Origin: Candidatus Zixiibacteriota bacterium
GTDB taxonomy: Bacteria; Zixibacteria; MSB-5A5; WJJR01
Direction: 5' to 3'
Assembly: GCA_036397555.1 (NCBI GenBank)
Contig: DASWIS010000031.1
Location: forward strand, 16,052-80,051
Length of the DNA stretch: 64,000 nt
Positions 47,590-56,571 of this stretch are shown one piece after another; the first letter of the stretch is position 1, and each line of letters opens with the position of its first letter. The translations under genes and the position numbers were made by a program. The notes below the pieces were generated by a model. That model searched no databases and had not been told where the DNA came from. It was given only the letters and a program-made list of their open reading frames with translations.

Positions 47590-47838
47590 ATGGTCATCGA
47601 CGCGACCGTCACGGTTAGACTTAAAGACGGAGTCCTGGATCCTCAGGGGCGGACCATCCTGCGTTCCCTGGGGCAGGTGGGATTCCCCGAGGTGTCGCAT
47701 GTGCGAACCGGACGAACGTTCGACATCCGGTTGAACGCGAAAGACCGCCGGGATGCCGAGGCGCGACTGCGCGCCATGTCGGAGAAGCTCCTGGCCAATC
47801 CGGTGATTGAAGCGTTCGAGGTGACGGTGCACGCATGA
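47590..47838 (+). CDS. purS: phosphoribosylformylglycinamidine synthase, PurS subunit
   Basis: PurS bridges PurQ and PurL in the three-subunit FGAM synthase. The protein begins IDATVTVRLKDGVLDPQGRTI and has the typical VGFPEVSHVRTGRTFDI and LLANPVIEAFEVTV. I chose ATG 47590, giving 82 residues, the family length; AGGAG lies four bases upstream. Earlier in-frame starts at 47524, 47575 and 47578 would add up to 22 residues, and the first overlaps the pssA stop. Its stop overlaps purQ by four bases. Confidence 0.92.
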   Translation: MVIDATVTVRLKDGVLDPQGRTILRSLGQVGFPEVSHVRTGRTFDIRLNAKDRRDAEARLRAMSEKLLANPVIEAFEVTVHA

Positions 47839-48581
47839 GATTCGGTGTCGTCACATTCCCCGGCTCCAATTGCGACTACGATGCGTACGCCGCTCTCCGG
47901 CACGTCATCGGCGCGCCTGTCGAATTCCTGTGGCACGCCGACACCGATTTGCACGATGTCGATTGCGTCATCCTCCCGGGGGGATTCTCCTACGGCGACT
48001 ATCTGCGGGCAGGCGCCATCGCACGATTCGCCCCGGTGATGAAGTCGGTGATCCGATTCGCTGAATCCGAAGGGTATGTCTGGGGAATCTGCAATGGATT
48101 TCAGATGCTGCTGGAGGCCGGATTGCTGCCCGGCGCGATGCTGCGCAATGCTTCGTTGCGCTTTTCCTGCCGCTGGATTCATCTCCGGGTCGAAACGACC
48201 CGAACGGCCTACACGCAACGGTGCCGTCCGCAGCAGATTCTGCGCATCCCGGTTGCGCACGCCGAGGGAAACTATTACGCCGATGACGTGCTCTTAGACG
48301 ATTTGGAATCGTCCGGCCGTGTCGTGTTCCGCTATGTCGATCCGAGAGGCACGGTCGACGACGCATCCAACCCCAATGGCTCGGCGCGGTCCATCGCGGG
48401 CATCATCAATCCCGGCGGCAACGTGCTCGGCATGATGCCGCACCCCGAGCGCGCGGTCGAAAAAATCCTGGGCAGTGCCGATGGTTTGGCGCTCTTTGAA
48501 TCGCTGATGTCGGCCGACGGACCCGACCGGCGATCGGAATCCGCTGTTGTCGGCCAATCGCTCGATCAGGCACGGGTGTGA
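47835..48581 (+). CDS. purQ: phosphoribosylformylglycinamidine synthase, glutaminase subunit PurQ
   Basis: PurQ releases ammonia from glutamine for PurL. The 248-residue protein has VVTFPGSNCDYDAY at the start, LPGGFSYGDYLRAGAIA, the nucleophile cysteine in WGICNGFQMLLEAGLLPGA at about residue 87, and the catalytic histidine and glutamate in MMPHPERAVE. The C-terminal 20 residues look dispensable. purL is not next to it. It overlaps the DUF4321 gene by four bases. Confidence 0.95.
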   Translation: MRFGVVTFPGSNCDYDAYAALRHVIGAPVEFLWHADTDLHDVDCVILPGGFSYGDYLRAGAIARFAPVMKSVIRFAESEGYVWGICNGFQMLLEAGLLPGAMLRNASLRFSCRWIHLRVETTRTAYTQRCRPQQILRIPVAHAEGNYYADDVLLDDLESSGRVVFRYVDPRGTVDDASNPNGSARSIAGIINPGGNVLGMMPHPERAVEKILGSADGLALFESLMSADGPDRRSESAVVGQSLDQARV

Positions 48582-48871
48582 AATCTCGCGAACTGACGTT
48601 TTTGATCGTCGGCATGATTCTCGCCGCCATTGCCGGAGGGCTGATCGGCGACGTCGCGGGATCGTTCCTGCCCGACGGCACCATGAAGACGCTGTTTCAA
48701 ACTCACATCAAAATCGGGATCGGGCGCACTGTGGGACTCGACACGGTTGAACCGCTGAGCATCAATCTCTATGCGGTTTCGTTTCTGTTCGGGCTGACCT
48801 TTCGGATCAATTTGGTCAGTGTTTTGTTCGTCCTGTTGTTATTCATTTACTTCCGTTGGTGGTACTTGTAG
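48578..48871 (+). CDS. DUF4321-like small membrane protein
   Basis: The 97-residue protein has an N-terminal helix (FLIVGMILAAIAGGLIGDV), a polar central segment of about 35 residues and a C-terminal helix pair (YAVSFLFGLTFRIN; LVSVLFVLLLFIYFRWW). This plan and the motif of a glycine-rich first helix followed by a SxxFGLxFxxN-like segment fit the DUF4321 family, small membrane proteins of unknown role. The GTG start overlaps the purQ stop. I have no firm function; the context between purQ and tatA may only reflect co-transcription. Confidence 0.75.
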   Translation: MKSRELTFLIVGMILAAIAGGLIGDVAGSFLPDGTMKTLFQTHIKIGIGRTVGLDTVEPLSINLYAVSFLFGLTFRINLVSVLFVLLLFIYFRWWYL

Positions 48872-48895
48872 ACAGCGCGTCAGGCGGTAACGATC

Positions 48896-49120
48896 ATGCT
48901 CGGTGGCATCGGCGCACAAGAATTGCTTCTGATCTTCCTGGTCGTGTTGCTGTTGTTCGGCGCGCGGCGCATTCCCGACATCGCCCAGGGGCTGGGCAAG
49001 GGAGTCCGGGAGTTCAAAAAAGCGATGAGCGACACCAAAACCGAACTGGAGCGCTCCTTAGACGAGACCAAACCGCCTCCGAGCGACCGAAACAAAAACG
49101 GGACGACTCCGTCTGCATGA
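48896..49120 (+). CDS. tatA: Sec-independent (twin-arginine) translocase subunit TatA/TatE
   Basis: TatA forms the pore-like assembly that exports folded twin-arginine proteins. The 74-residue protein has the short N-terminal helix ([20 protein letters not shown]) with the FGxRRIP hinge and the amphipathic helix [16 protein letters not shown], then a polar tail. The ATG follows the DUF4321 stop by 24 bases. No tatB or tatC is in the window. The family assignment is firm; TatA and TatE cannot be separated. Confidence 0.93.
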   Translation: MLGGIGAQELLLIFLVVLLLFGARRIPDIAQGLGKGVREFKKAMSDTKTELERSLDETKPPPSDRNKNGTTPSA

Positions 49121-49147
49121 GTGTGCCGCGTGCGCGGCTCTGGCGCC

Positions 49148-49588
49148 ATGTTTTCCGATAGCGACATCGACAAGATCGCCGACTGCCTGCAGCCGGCCGA
49201 ACGCGCCTTCCTGACCGACCATCATCGCATGCGGCTGGTCAACCAGAACGACCGGCGCATGCTCGTCGTCGAGTTGTATCCCGAAGTCCGGCTCGGACGC
49301 AATGTCGGCTCGATGATCGTCGTCTACACCTCCGGCGGCCACCTCCAGCTTCACAACTGCACCGGGTTTGTCTGCTCCGATGAACTGGGCGAGGTCACCT
49401 TCGTCGGCGAGTCGGAAGGACGGCTTTCCGGGCTGGTGGTCGAACGTGAAGCGGCCTGCTCACTCTACGCGAATGTCACCCGCGACCTGATCTCCGGCGA
49501 TTTCACCAAGCTCGGAGTCGAAGTCATGCTCTCCGGCGTGGCGCTCTCGCTCACCGAGGGCCTTCTCAAAGACGAGAAGGGCTCCTAA
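49148..49588 (+). CDS. hypothetical protein, about 146 residues
   Basis: The protein has no signal peptide or membrane helix. It begins with a helix (SDIDKIADCLQPAERAFL) and continues with a probable beta-rich part (RRMLVVELYPEVRLGRNVG, MIVVYTSGGHLQLHNC, VTFVGESEGRLSGLVVERE). It ends with a helix-rich tail. There are no catalytic motifs that I recognise. ATG 49148 gives the most natural start; an in-frame start at 49121 would add nine residues. It is the last gene of the plus-strand unit before the large inverted repeat. Function unknown. Confidence 0.65.
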   Translation: MFSDSDIDKIADCLQPAERAFLTDHHRMRLVNQNDRRMLVVELYPEVRLGRNVGSMIVVYTSGGHLQLHNCTGFVCSDELGEVTFVGESEGRLSGLVVEREAACSLYANVTRDLISGDFTKLGVEVMLSGVALSLTEGLLKDEKGS

Positions 49589-49633
49589 GACCCTCTGACA
49601 AAATAACTGAGGCGCGAATCGCGCGGATGTGTG

Positions 49634-49706
49634 CAGGCTCGGCGGAAGCCTCGCCCTCCCCGATCAATTGAAACGGCTTGGGAGGGCGAGGCTTCCGCCG
49701 AGCCTG
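49634..49706. repeat. 27-bp perfect inverted repeat (REP-like palindrome)
   Basis: Arms 49634-49660 and 49680-49706 are exact reverse complements (27 of 27), with a 19-base loop. The arm reads CAGGCTCGGCGGAAGCCTCG followed by CCCTCCC. It lies in the 244-base gap between two convergent genes (stops at 49588 and 49833), so it could act as a bidirectional terminator. The repeat resembles GAGGCT-type palindromes that I recall being scattered in Verrucomicrobia and Planctomycetes genomes. The rest of the gap holds no gene or other structure that I can see. Confidence 0.85.
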
Positions 49707-49832
49707 CCTTCAAGCGCGTGAGTGGCGCCTCAGTCATTCTGTTTGACGCACTAAGCCATCCCAATCAGAGGCTATTGACGCCGACACTCCGAGCCAGCGG
49801 GCCGTCTCTTCGTGCCTGATGTCGGCAACCAG

Positions 49833-52466
49833 CTAAATCCGGAACGACTTGGAGCCGGCGATCTCGTCGACGAAGGCACGGAGGGCGTTGCCGAACTCCT
49901 TGGCGGTCTGGTATCGCGTGTGACGGTCCTTGGCGAGCGCCTTGTTGACGATCACGTCGAAGAGGCCGGGGATGTTCGGATCGACCTTGGTGGGCGGATC
50001 GGGGTTGGTCTGCGTGATGGCATAGATCAATTGCGAGATGTTCTCGCCGATAAACGGGCGACGATGTGTCAGCAATTCATAGGCGACAACGCCCAGGCTG
50101 AAGATGTCGCAGCGGCGGTCGATCTCTTCGCCGCGCAGCAGCTCCGGGGCGATGTATTGCGGCGTACCGACCGCGATCCCGGTCTGGGTCATCGACATGT
50201 GCGGTGAATCGAACCGGGCGATCCCGAAGTCGGTCACTTTGATCTTGAAGTTGTCCAGGACCATGATGTTGGCCGGTTTGATGTCGCGATGGACGATCCC
50301 CGACGTGTGCGCGTACTCGAGCGCCTCGCAGACCTGGACCAGTATGCGCGCGGCGATACGATAATTGAGTTGGACCTTCTTGCGCACGACCTGTTCGAGC
50401 GTATACCCCTCCAGATACTCCATCGCGATATAGTTGAGTTCACCCTCGGCGCCGACGTCGTAGATCGTCACGATATTCGGGTGCGACAGCTTGCCGGCGG
50501 CCTTGGCCTCGCGCACCAGACGCTCGCGTAACTCGGCGGCGTGCTCCGGATCGGCGCCGATACCGGCGCGAATGGTCTTCAGCGCGACGAGGCGGTCGAT
50601 CGCGGGGTCTTTGCCTTTGTAGACCGTGCCCATCGCGCCCTCGCCGAGGATTCCCAGAATCTCATATCGGCCCAGTTGTTTGATCAGAACTTCGCGCGAG
50701 GGACGCGTGCGGATCTCGGCTGTGCGCGGGTCGCTGTCGGAGAGGCCCATCGGCTGCGGCGTCACTTCCATCAGATCGCGCGGTTGCGGATCGGACGAAT
50801 CGGGAATGTCCGCCAGCGGCTGATGCGTGCCAAACACGGCGCTGTCGTCCATCGCAACCGGCGAAACGATCTCCGGCACGTCTTCACCGGTTTTCGGCGG
50901 TACCGAAACCGGCGGAATGGACGGAGACGACTGTGACGCGGCGCGCGGCGGTGTCGGCGTTGCCGGCAGTTGCGTTGACGTTTTCTCCAATCCGCTGATA
51001 ATCTGCGGTGAGACCTCACGGTCGAGATTGCGGACCGGCACGCTGCCCGAACTGGACCGAGCTGAATTCGGAGTGTGCGTCACAGGTTTGGCGATGGCGT
51101 GCGGGAGATCGTCTGACGATACCGAAAATTGCGGTCCCGCCGTGCGCGCGGCCTTGCCGACCGGCACGGCATCTGTTGCCACCGGCCGAATGAAGGCCGC
51201 AAACGCCAGGAACAACACGATCTCCAGCGTCGGAAACACAGTCTGCGTCAGCAACTTAAAAGAACTGTACAGCACGAAATTCAAGTTCAGGAAGACGAAC
51301 GCCATCAGCACCAGGGTGATGACGCGATACATGAGCGTTACGCGCGGCAAGACGGCCGCGCAGAAGACACCGATGAGAATCATGACCAGGATATCCAGAA
51401 TCGTCGACAGCGAGAGCGTGTCGACGAAGCGTCCCGAGACGATGTTCGCCGTTACTTGGGCGATTTTCTCAGTGCGCGCCATGCCAACATCGATCCCGGT
51501 CTCCAGCCCCGTGCCGTAACCGGTCGCCGTGACACCCACGATCACGATCTTCTCGGCGATCAGGTCGACCGGGGCCTCGCCTTCCAGTACGCGCGCGGCT
51601 GAGATCGACGGGACATTGCCCGACGGTCCGCGAAAATCGATGAGCGACAGCCCGGCGTCGTCGGTCGGTATCGTCTTGCTGGAAAGAGTGATCCCCTGAC
51701 CCGGCACAATCTTCACCTGCGTGCGGTCGACGCTCATGGCGGCCCGAGCCAGTTGCAATGGCATCGACGGGTAATAGTCCCCGGCATACCGCACGACAAT
51801 CGGGTCGCGCCGGACGATTCCATCGACATCCTGCCACGAGTTGACATGCCCCATGCTCCAGGCGGCGTCACAAAGCTCCGAATAGGGGAATGTAACGCGC
51901 ACGCCCTCGAGATACGGCATATCCAGCAGACGGCGTGCGTCATCGAACGCCACCAGACTGGAGCGGGCCACATTCCCGGGCGGCACAGTGCCGGTCCAGG
52001 AGCGGTCGTCTTCGGTGTCGCGGCGGGCCAGCGTAAAACTCATCGGCACTACAACGCGCCCCGATTGGCGCACCATCTCTGCCAGGAACAGATTCCCGGC
52101 AGGGTCGGAGGCAAACTCGGTCGGCAGTTCCAGATCCAGACCGATGGCTTTCGGCCGGTACTCGTTCAACATGCCGACGATGTATCCCACCCGTTCGGCA
52201 TCCCATGGCCAGGGTCCCAGTTTGTTGACCGCCTCGTCGTCGATATTGACGATCACGACGCCGTTGGTGGCGACGTCGTTGCGGCTGGCGCCGACCATTA
52301 CGTCCTGGATGGCCAGTTCCACCGTCGCAAACAGTCGATGATTGTCGAGGTAGAGGACCGTCACCAGGAGGGTGATCAGCCCGCAGAGCAGGTACGGCCC
52401 ATAGCGGCGTGCCAGGGGACTCTCGTGCATCCGCAGCTTCGGTCCCGATCGCTTGCGCTTTTCCAT
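49833..52466 (-). CDS. CHASE2-domain Ser/Thr protein kinase (Hanks type)
   Basis: The 877-residue protein starts with an N-terminal helix (YLLCGLITLLVTVLYL) and an extracellular CHASE2 sensor (about residues 45-370; VVIVNIDDEAVNKLGPWPW, GLDLELPT). Three membrane helices follow (e.g. ILDILVMILIGVFCAAVLP). A Pro/Ser-rich cytoplasmic linker spans about residues 440-610. The kinase domain at the C-terminus shows glycine loop YEILGILGEGAMGTVYKG, Lys in LVALKTIR, catalytic HRDIKPANIM and DFG in VTDFGIARF. All kinase residues are intact, so it should phosphorylate proteins in response to an outside signal. The FHA protein upstream is a likely reader or substrate. Confidence 0.93.
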   Translation of the reverse strand: MEKRKRSGPKLRMHESPLARRYGPYLLCGLITLLVTVLYLDNHRLFATVELAIQDVMVGASRNDVATNGVVIVNIDDEAVNKLGPWPWDAERVGYIVGMLNEYRPKAIGLDLELPTEFASDPAGNLFLAEMVRQSGRVVVPMSFTLARRDTEDDRSWTGTVPPGNVARSSLVAFDDARRLLDMPYLEGVRVTFPYSELCDAAWSMGHVNSWQDVDGIVRRDPIVVRYAGDYYPSMPLQLARAAMSVDRTQVKIVPGQGITLSSKTIPTDDAGLSLIDFRGPSGNVPSISAARVLEGEAPVDLIAEKIVIVGVTATGYGTGLETGIDVGMARTEKIAQVTANIVSGRFVDTLSLSTILDILVMILIGVFCAAVLPRVTLMYRVITLVLMAFVFLNLNFVLYSSFKLLTQTVFPTLEIVLFLAFAAFIRPVATDAVPVGKAARTAGPQFSVSSDDLPHAIAKPVTHTPNSARSSSGSVPVRNLDREVSPQIISGLEKTSTQLPATPTPPRAASQSSPSIPPVSVPPKTGEDVPEIVSPVAMDDSAVFGTHQPLADIPDSSDPQPRDLMEVTPQPMGLSDSDPRTAEIRTRPSREVLIKQLGRYEILGILGEGAMGTVYKGKDPAIDRLVALKTIRAGIGADPEHAAELRERLVREAKAAGKLSHPNIVTIYDVGAEGELNYIAMEYLEGYTLEQVVRKKVQLNYRIAARILVQVCEALEYAHTSGIVHRDIKPANIMVLDNFKIKVTDFGIARFDSPHMSMTQTGIAVGTPQYIAPELLRGEEIDRRCDIFSLGVVAYELLTHRRPFIGENISQLIYAITQTNPDPPTKVDPNIPGLFDVIVNKALAKDRHTRYQTAKEFGNALRAFVDEIAGSKSFRI

Positions 52467-52492
52467 GGCATGTCGCCGACGCGGCGCGCTGG

Positions 52493-53191
52493 CTACGCGG
52501 TTCCCCCGGAGACGAAGCGGAAGACAGAGCGGCCGATTTGGACCAAATCCGCATTCTTCAAAAAGACTTCATCCACCGGCTCGCCGTTGACCCGGGTCTT
52601 GTTGTGGTGACCGACGTTGGACAGCCGATAACGCCCGTCCTGCGGCGTGATCTTGGCCTGAATGTCGGGTACAAACCAGCCGCGCACCCGGACATTGCAG
52701 AACGGCGCCTTGCCGAATGTCACGGTCGAGGTTCCGAGTTGGACTTCTTCGATATCGGTGTCGCCCTCGCCCAAGAGCACTGCGACGCCGCCGGAGCGTG
52801 ACACGACCTCGCGATAGCGCTTGTCCTGCTCGATGCGATCGCGTTGTCGTTTGGTGTTCAGTACCATCGTACCGTCGAGGTCGGAGACTTTCGTCTCGGA
52901 TGCCGATTGCGGCTGTAATGTCAGCGTGTACTTGCCGATGGTGACCACATCGCCTTCGTGCAGGATTTCCTCTTCGACGCGACGATTGTTGACGAACGTA
53001 CCGTTGAGCGATTCGTTGTCGATCAGGACCGCATTCTGAGGTCCGATTTCAATCAGCGCGTGCTTGCGCGAGACGCCACGGTTATCCAGCACGATGTCGT
53101 TGTCCGACGTGCGCCCGATGGTGATGCGGCGCTTTTCGGTGATCACGCGTTCGATGACTTTGTCCTCATAGCGGACGATGATCTCGGTCAT
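52493..53191 (-). CDS. double FHA-domain protein
   Basis: FHA domains bind phosphothreonine peptides. The first domain (about residues 1-100) has ITIGRTSDNDIVLDNRGVSR, HALI and ESLNGTFVNNRRV with the conserved Gly-Arg, Ser-Arg-His and Asn residues. The second (about 140-232) reads VTFGKAPFCNVRVRGWFVPD, then YRLSNVGHHNKTRVNGEPV and is more divergent. No catalytic domain is present. ATG 53191 with GGAGG five bases upstream is a clear start. It is 26 bases upstream of the CHASE2 kinase on the same strand, so the two most likely work together. Confidence 0.92.
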   Translation of the reverse strand: MTEIIVRYEDKVIERVITEKRRITIGRTSDNDIVLDNRGVSRKHALIEIGPQNAVLIDNESLNGTFVNNRRVEEEILHEGDVVTIGKYTLTLQPQSASETKVSDLDGTMVLNTKRQRDRIEQDKRYREVVSRSGGVAVLLGEGDTDIEEVQLGTSTVTFGKAPFCNVRVRGWFVPDIQAKITPQDGRYRLSNVGHHNKTRVNGEPVDEVFLKNADLVQIGRSVFRFVSGGTA

Positions 53192-53291
53192 TCCGTCCTC
53201 CCGACCCGATTCCACATTGTAGGTATGCGACCCCCAACACCCGCCTGCGGCCACGTTGCGGCGGTCGCAGGGGACACCTATATTCTTCGTC

Positions 53292-54371
53292 ATGCGGATC
53301 GGAAACTTGACGCTGGAGGGACGGGTGTTGTTGGGGCCGATGGCTGGGGTAACCGATACGCCGTTTCGGCGCATTTGTCGCCGGTTTGGGGCGGCGTTGG
53401 TGTACACTGAGTTTCTGTCAAGCGATGGCTTGGTCTTACGACAGGCGAATCAGGCACACAAACTCTTGCTGGCCGATGATGAGCATCCCGTTGCCTACCA
53501 ATTGTTTGGAGCCAACACCGAACTGTTTGCTCGGGCGGCTGCCGTCATCATGGAAAACGGCCCCGACCTGATCGATCTGAACTTCGGCTGTCCGGTCAAG
53601 AAAGTGGTCAAAGGAAACGCTGGAGCGGCTGTCCTGCGCGACCTGAACCGCCTGGAGGCGATCGTGCGAGCGGTCGTCGAATCAGTGCCCGTGCCGGTCA
53701 CCATCAAGATGAGAGCCGGATGGGATGCGGATTCACTTGTTTATCAGGAAGCGGCAGAACGCGCCATTTCGGCGGGGGCAATGGCCGTCACGCTCCACGC
53801 GCGCACACGCGCGGACGGCAACTGGGGACCCACCTATCACCGCGGCGCATGCTGGGAATGGATTGCGGACTTGAAGAGAAATGTCACAACTGTCCCCGTC
53901 ATCGGCAACGGCGACGTCGATTCGCCGGAATCGGCCGCGCGCATGCTTGACGAAACCGGTTGCGATGCCGTCATGGTAGCGCGCGCGGCGATCGGCGCGC
54001 CGTGGATATTTGCCCAGATCAACAAGTACCTCGAAACCGGCGAGCATTTGCCGGAGCCGTCGATACACGACCGGCTGGGCGTGGCATTACACAATCTGCG
54101 GGAGAAGATTGCCGAGTCGGGACACGAGCGCGGCGCGGTGTTCCATATGCGCCGACAGATGGCGGCTTACATCAAGGGGCTGCCCGGCGGTGGACGGCTC
54201 CGCTCGGCGCTCATGACCGCCGAATCATTTCAGTCCGTGCGCGCACTCTTCGCCGACTATATGAACCGGCGCCGCGATGACTGGACGGACGACGATGACT
54301 GGCTCAGCGAGTATCTGCCTTTCGATCGCGGCTGGATGCCGGTTCGCCGTGTCGGGGCGGCCGCCAGATGA
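53292..54371 (+). CDS. tRNA-dihydrouridine synthase (DusB type)
   Basis: Dus enzymes reduce uridines in tRNA D-loops using FMN. The 359-residue protein shows LGPMAGVTDTPFRRICRRFG, YQLFGANTELFARAA, the active-site LNFGCPVKKVVKGNAGAAVL with the catalytic cysteine, TIKMRAGWD, LHARTRADG, VIGNGDV, and MVARAAIGAPWIF. This motif spacing matches the DusB branch. ATG 53292 starts at the usual place. It is divergent from the FHA gene (100 bases), and its stop overlaps larC by four bases. Confidence 0.93.
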   Translation: MRIGNLTLEGRVLLGPMAGVTDTPFRRICRRFGAALVYTEFLSSDGLVLRQANQAHKLLLADDEHPVAYQLFGANTELFARAAAVIMENGPDLIDLNFGCPVKKVVKGNAGAAVLRDLNRLEAIVRAVVESVPVPVTIKMRAGWDADSLVYQEAAERAISAGAMAVTLHARTRADGNWGPTYHRGACWEWIADLKRNVTTVPVIGNGDVDSPESAARMLDETGCDAVMVARAAIGAPWIFAQINKYLETGEHLPEPSIHDRLGVALHNLREKIAESGHERGAVFHMRRQMAAYIKGLPGGGRLRSALMTAESFQSVRALFADYMNRRRDDWTDDDDWLSEYLPFDRGWMPVRRVGAAAR

Positions 54372-55558
54372 AGTCTCTTTACATTGATGGGCAGGCGGGC
54401 GCGGCCGGGGACATGCTGCTCGGCGCTCTGATCGATTTGGGGGTCGATCCGAATCGTATCATCGGGACATTGCGGCCGATCGTTTCCGACCATTTCGACA
54501 TTCATGTGGAGACAGTCAGTCGCTGCGGCATCAATGCCAGGCGCGTGCATGTCGAGGTTTCCGGCAACACCGAACATCGTCACCTGTCGCAGGTTGTTGC
54601 CGGGCTTGATAAGGGATCGTTAAGTGCCAATGTGCGACAGCGCGCCGAGAATGTCTATCGGCGCCTGGCAGAGGCGGAGGCACACGTCCACAATTCCACG
54701 CCGGAGAACGTGCACTTTCACGAGGTCGGCGCCGACGACGCCGTCATCGATATCGTCGGTGTCCTGTGCGGAATCGAATGGCTGGGTGTCAATTCGGTTT
54801 ATTGCGAGCCCCTTGTCTTGGGCAGTGGCGTCGGCACATCGGCACACGGGCCGATCCACTATCCCGCGCCGGCCACACTGCAACTGCTGAAGGATAAGCC
54901 GACGCGCATGGTGTCCGGACTGGGGGAGACGACAACGCCGACCGGAGCTGCCATCCTGGCCGAAATCGCCGAGTTTACTGACAGCGTCTTAATCGTTCCC
55001 GAACGCATCGGTTATGGCGCCGGGACACGAGAGCTGCCGGATCGTCCCAATCTGCTTCGCGCCACACTGGGCGCAGTTCCCGCATGGACCCAATCCGACA
55101 CCTTGTGGTTGTGCGCCTCCGATATCGACAACACCCGCCCGGAGGTTTTCGAATGGGTCGAGCAGAAAATGCGCGACGCCGGCGCTGTAGATGTCACACT
55201 CGTCGACGTCGGCATGAAAAAGGGGCGTCACGGCGTGCGTGTCGAAGCGCTCTGCGATTCGTCGACGCGCGCCGCCATTACCGATATTCTGTTGTCGGAG
55301 ACGGGGACACTCGGTGTGCGCTGGCACAGCGTGGTCCGTTCCAAGCTCCCGCGCACGGTCGAGACGGTGGGCACGCCATGGGGACCGATCCGTGTCAAGG
55401 TTGCGCACACAACACTTGGCCCACGGGGAATCCCCGAATACGACGACTGCCGTCTGGCGGCTGCCGCCAGCGGCGTGCCCTTGATCGCGATCATGGAAGA
55501 GGTCTCGCGCCGGTTTGCCGAGAGTCGTGCCGCCGCCAACCACCACGCGGAAGGATAG
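54368..55558 (+). CDS. larC: nickel-pincer cofactor biosynthesis protein LarC
   Basis: LarC inserts nickel in the last step of the pincer cofactor used by lactate racemase (LarA) and related enzymes. The 396-residue protein has YIDGQAGAAGDMLLGALID at the N-terminus, NVHFHEVGADDAVIDIVG, GSGVGTSAHGPIHYPAPATL and the C-terminal TTLGPRGIPEYDDCRLAA, all typical. In some lactobacilli larC is expressed by frameshifting; here it is one continuous frame. No larA, larB or larE is in the window. etfA follows after three bases. Confidence 0.93.
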   Translation: MKSLYIDGQAGAAGDMLLGALIDLGVDPNRIIGTLRPIVSDHFDIHVETVSRCGINARRVHVEVSGNTEHRHLSQVVAGLDKGSLSANVRQRAENVYRRLAEAEAHVHNSTPENVHFHEVGADDAVIDIVGVLCGIEWLGVNSVYCEPLVLGSGVGTSAHGPIHYPAPATLQLLKDKPTRMVSGLGETTTPTGAAILAEIAEFTDSVLIVPERIGYGAGTRELPDRPNLLRATLGAVPAWTQSDTLWLCASDIDNTRPEVFEWVEQKMRDAGAVDVTLVDVGMKKGRHGVRVEALCDSSTRAAITDILLSETGTLGVRWHSVVRSKLPRTVETVGTPWGPIRVKVAHTTLGPRGIPEYDDCRLAAAASGVPLIAIMEEVSRRFAESRAAANHHAEG

Positions 55559-55561
55559 AGG

Positions 55562-56548
55562 ATGGGTTTGCAATCGATCTGGGTATTTGCGCAGCAGAAA
55601 AACGGTGTCATCGCCGGACACGCCTATGAAGCGTTGAAAGCCGCACGCCAATTGGCGCCGCAGGGCGGCGGCACAGTGACCGCTGTCTGCTTCGGCCACG
55701 CAATCAGCGAAGCCGCCGCACAACTGACCGCGCGCGGCGCCGATCTTGCCTTGATCGCCGACGATCCGTCGCTGGAGCACTTTGTCGACGATCTTTACGC
55801 CGAACTGCTGGCGCGCTGGATTCGCACCGACGGCCCGCAACTCGTGTTGGGTGTCTCCAGTTTCTACGGACGCGCCTTGTTCCCACGTTTGGCGGCGCTC
55901 CTGAAGTGCGGCCTGGTGGCCGATGCCGGCTCGTTGTCGCTCAACGACGGGAATCTCAGCGTGGTCAAGGCGACCTACGGCGGCAAAGCGTTCACCGCCC
56001 ACGAGTTCACCGGCAATCCTCCATGGCTGGTGACCCTGCGCCCCAAGTCTTACGAAGAATGCAAAGATGGCGGCTCCGGCGCGACGCCGACGTCGCGTCC
56101 CGCCGACGATCTGCCGCAGCCGCAGATTGCCGTCACCGCATCCGAAGCGTCCGATTCCGGCAAAGTGACACTGACCGAGGCGGACATCATTGTTTCCGGG
56201 GGACGCGGACTGCGCGGGCCGGATAACTACAAGCTGGTCGAGGACTTGGCCGCCGTGCTCGGCGCCGCGACCGGCGCCTCACGCGCGATCGTCGATGCCG
56301 GCTGGGTGCCGTATGCACGGCAGGTCGGGCAGACCGGCAAAACTGTCAATCCCAAGCTCTACATCGCCTGCGGCATCTCCGGTGCGATCCAGCACTTAGT
56401 CGGCATGCAATCGTCGCGCGTCATCGTCGCGATCAACAAAGACCCCGACGCACCGATCTTCAAAGTCGCCAGCTATGGCATCGTCGGCGATGTTTTCGAA
56501 TACCTTCCGGCCATCACGCAGGTGTTCAGGGAAAAGCTGGGCGGCTGA
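55562..56548 (+). CDS. etfA: electron transfer flavoprotein alpha subunit
   Basis: EtfA binds FAD and, with EtfB, passes electrons from dehydrogenases to the quinone pool. The 328-residue protein has the FAD-binding [19 protein letters not shown]-like [28 protein letters not shown] and [10 protein letters not shown]. The EtfB gene, normally just upstream, is absent; larC is there instead. The start has no strong ribosome site but is only three bases from the larC stop. A ppx/gppA-like gene follows after 23 bases. Confidence 0.94.
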   Translation: MGLQSIWVFAQQKNGVIAGHAYEALKAARQLAPQGGGTVTAVCFGHAISEAAAQLTARGADLALIADDPSLEHFVDDLYAELLARWIRTDGPQLVLGVSSFYGRALFPRLAALLKCGLVADAGSLSLNDGNLSVVKATYGGKAFTAHEFTGNPPWLVTLRPKSYEECKDGGSGATPTSRPADDLPQPQIAVTASEASDSGKVTLTEADIIVSGGRGLRGPDNYKLVEDLAAVLGAATGASRAIVDAGWVPYARQVGQTGKTVNPKLYIACGISGAIQHLVGMQSSRVIVAINKDPDAPIFKVASYGIVGDVFEYLPAITQVFREKLGG

Positions 56549-56571
56549 CGAACGCTCAGGCGAGACGACCG

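Noticed and set aside
49631..49819. 62-residue frame over the inverted repeat
   Set aside because: The frame reads through the palindrome (EGEASAEPA-type peptide from the repeat itself) and has no ribosome-binding site.
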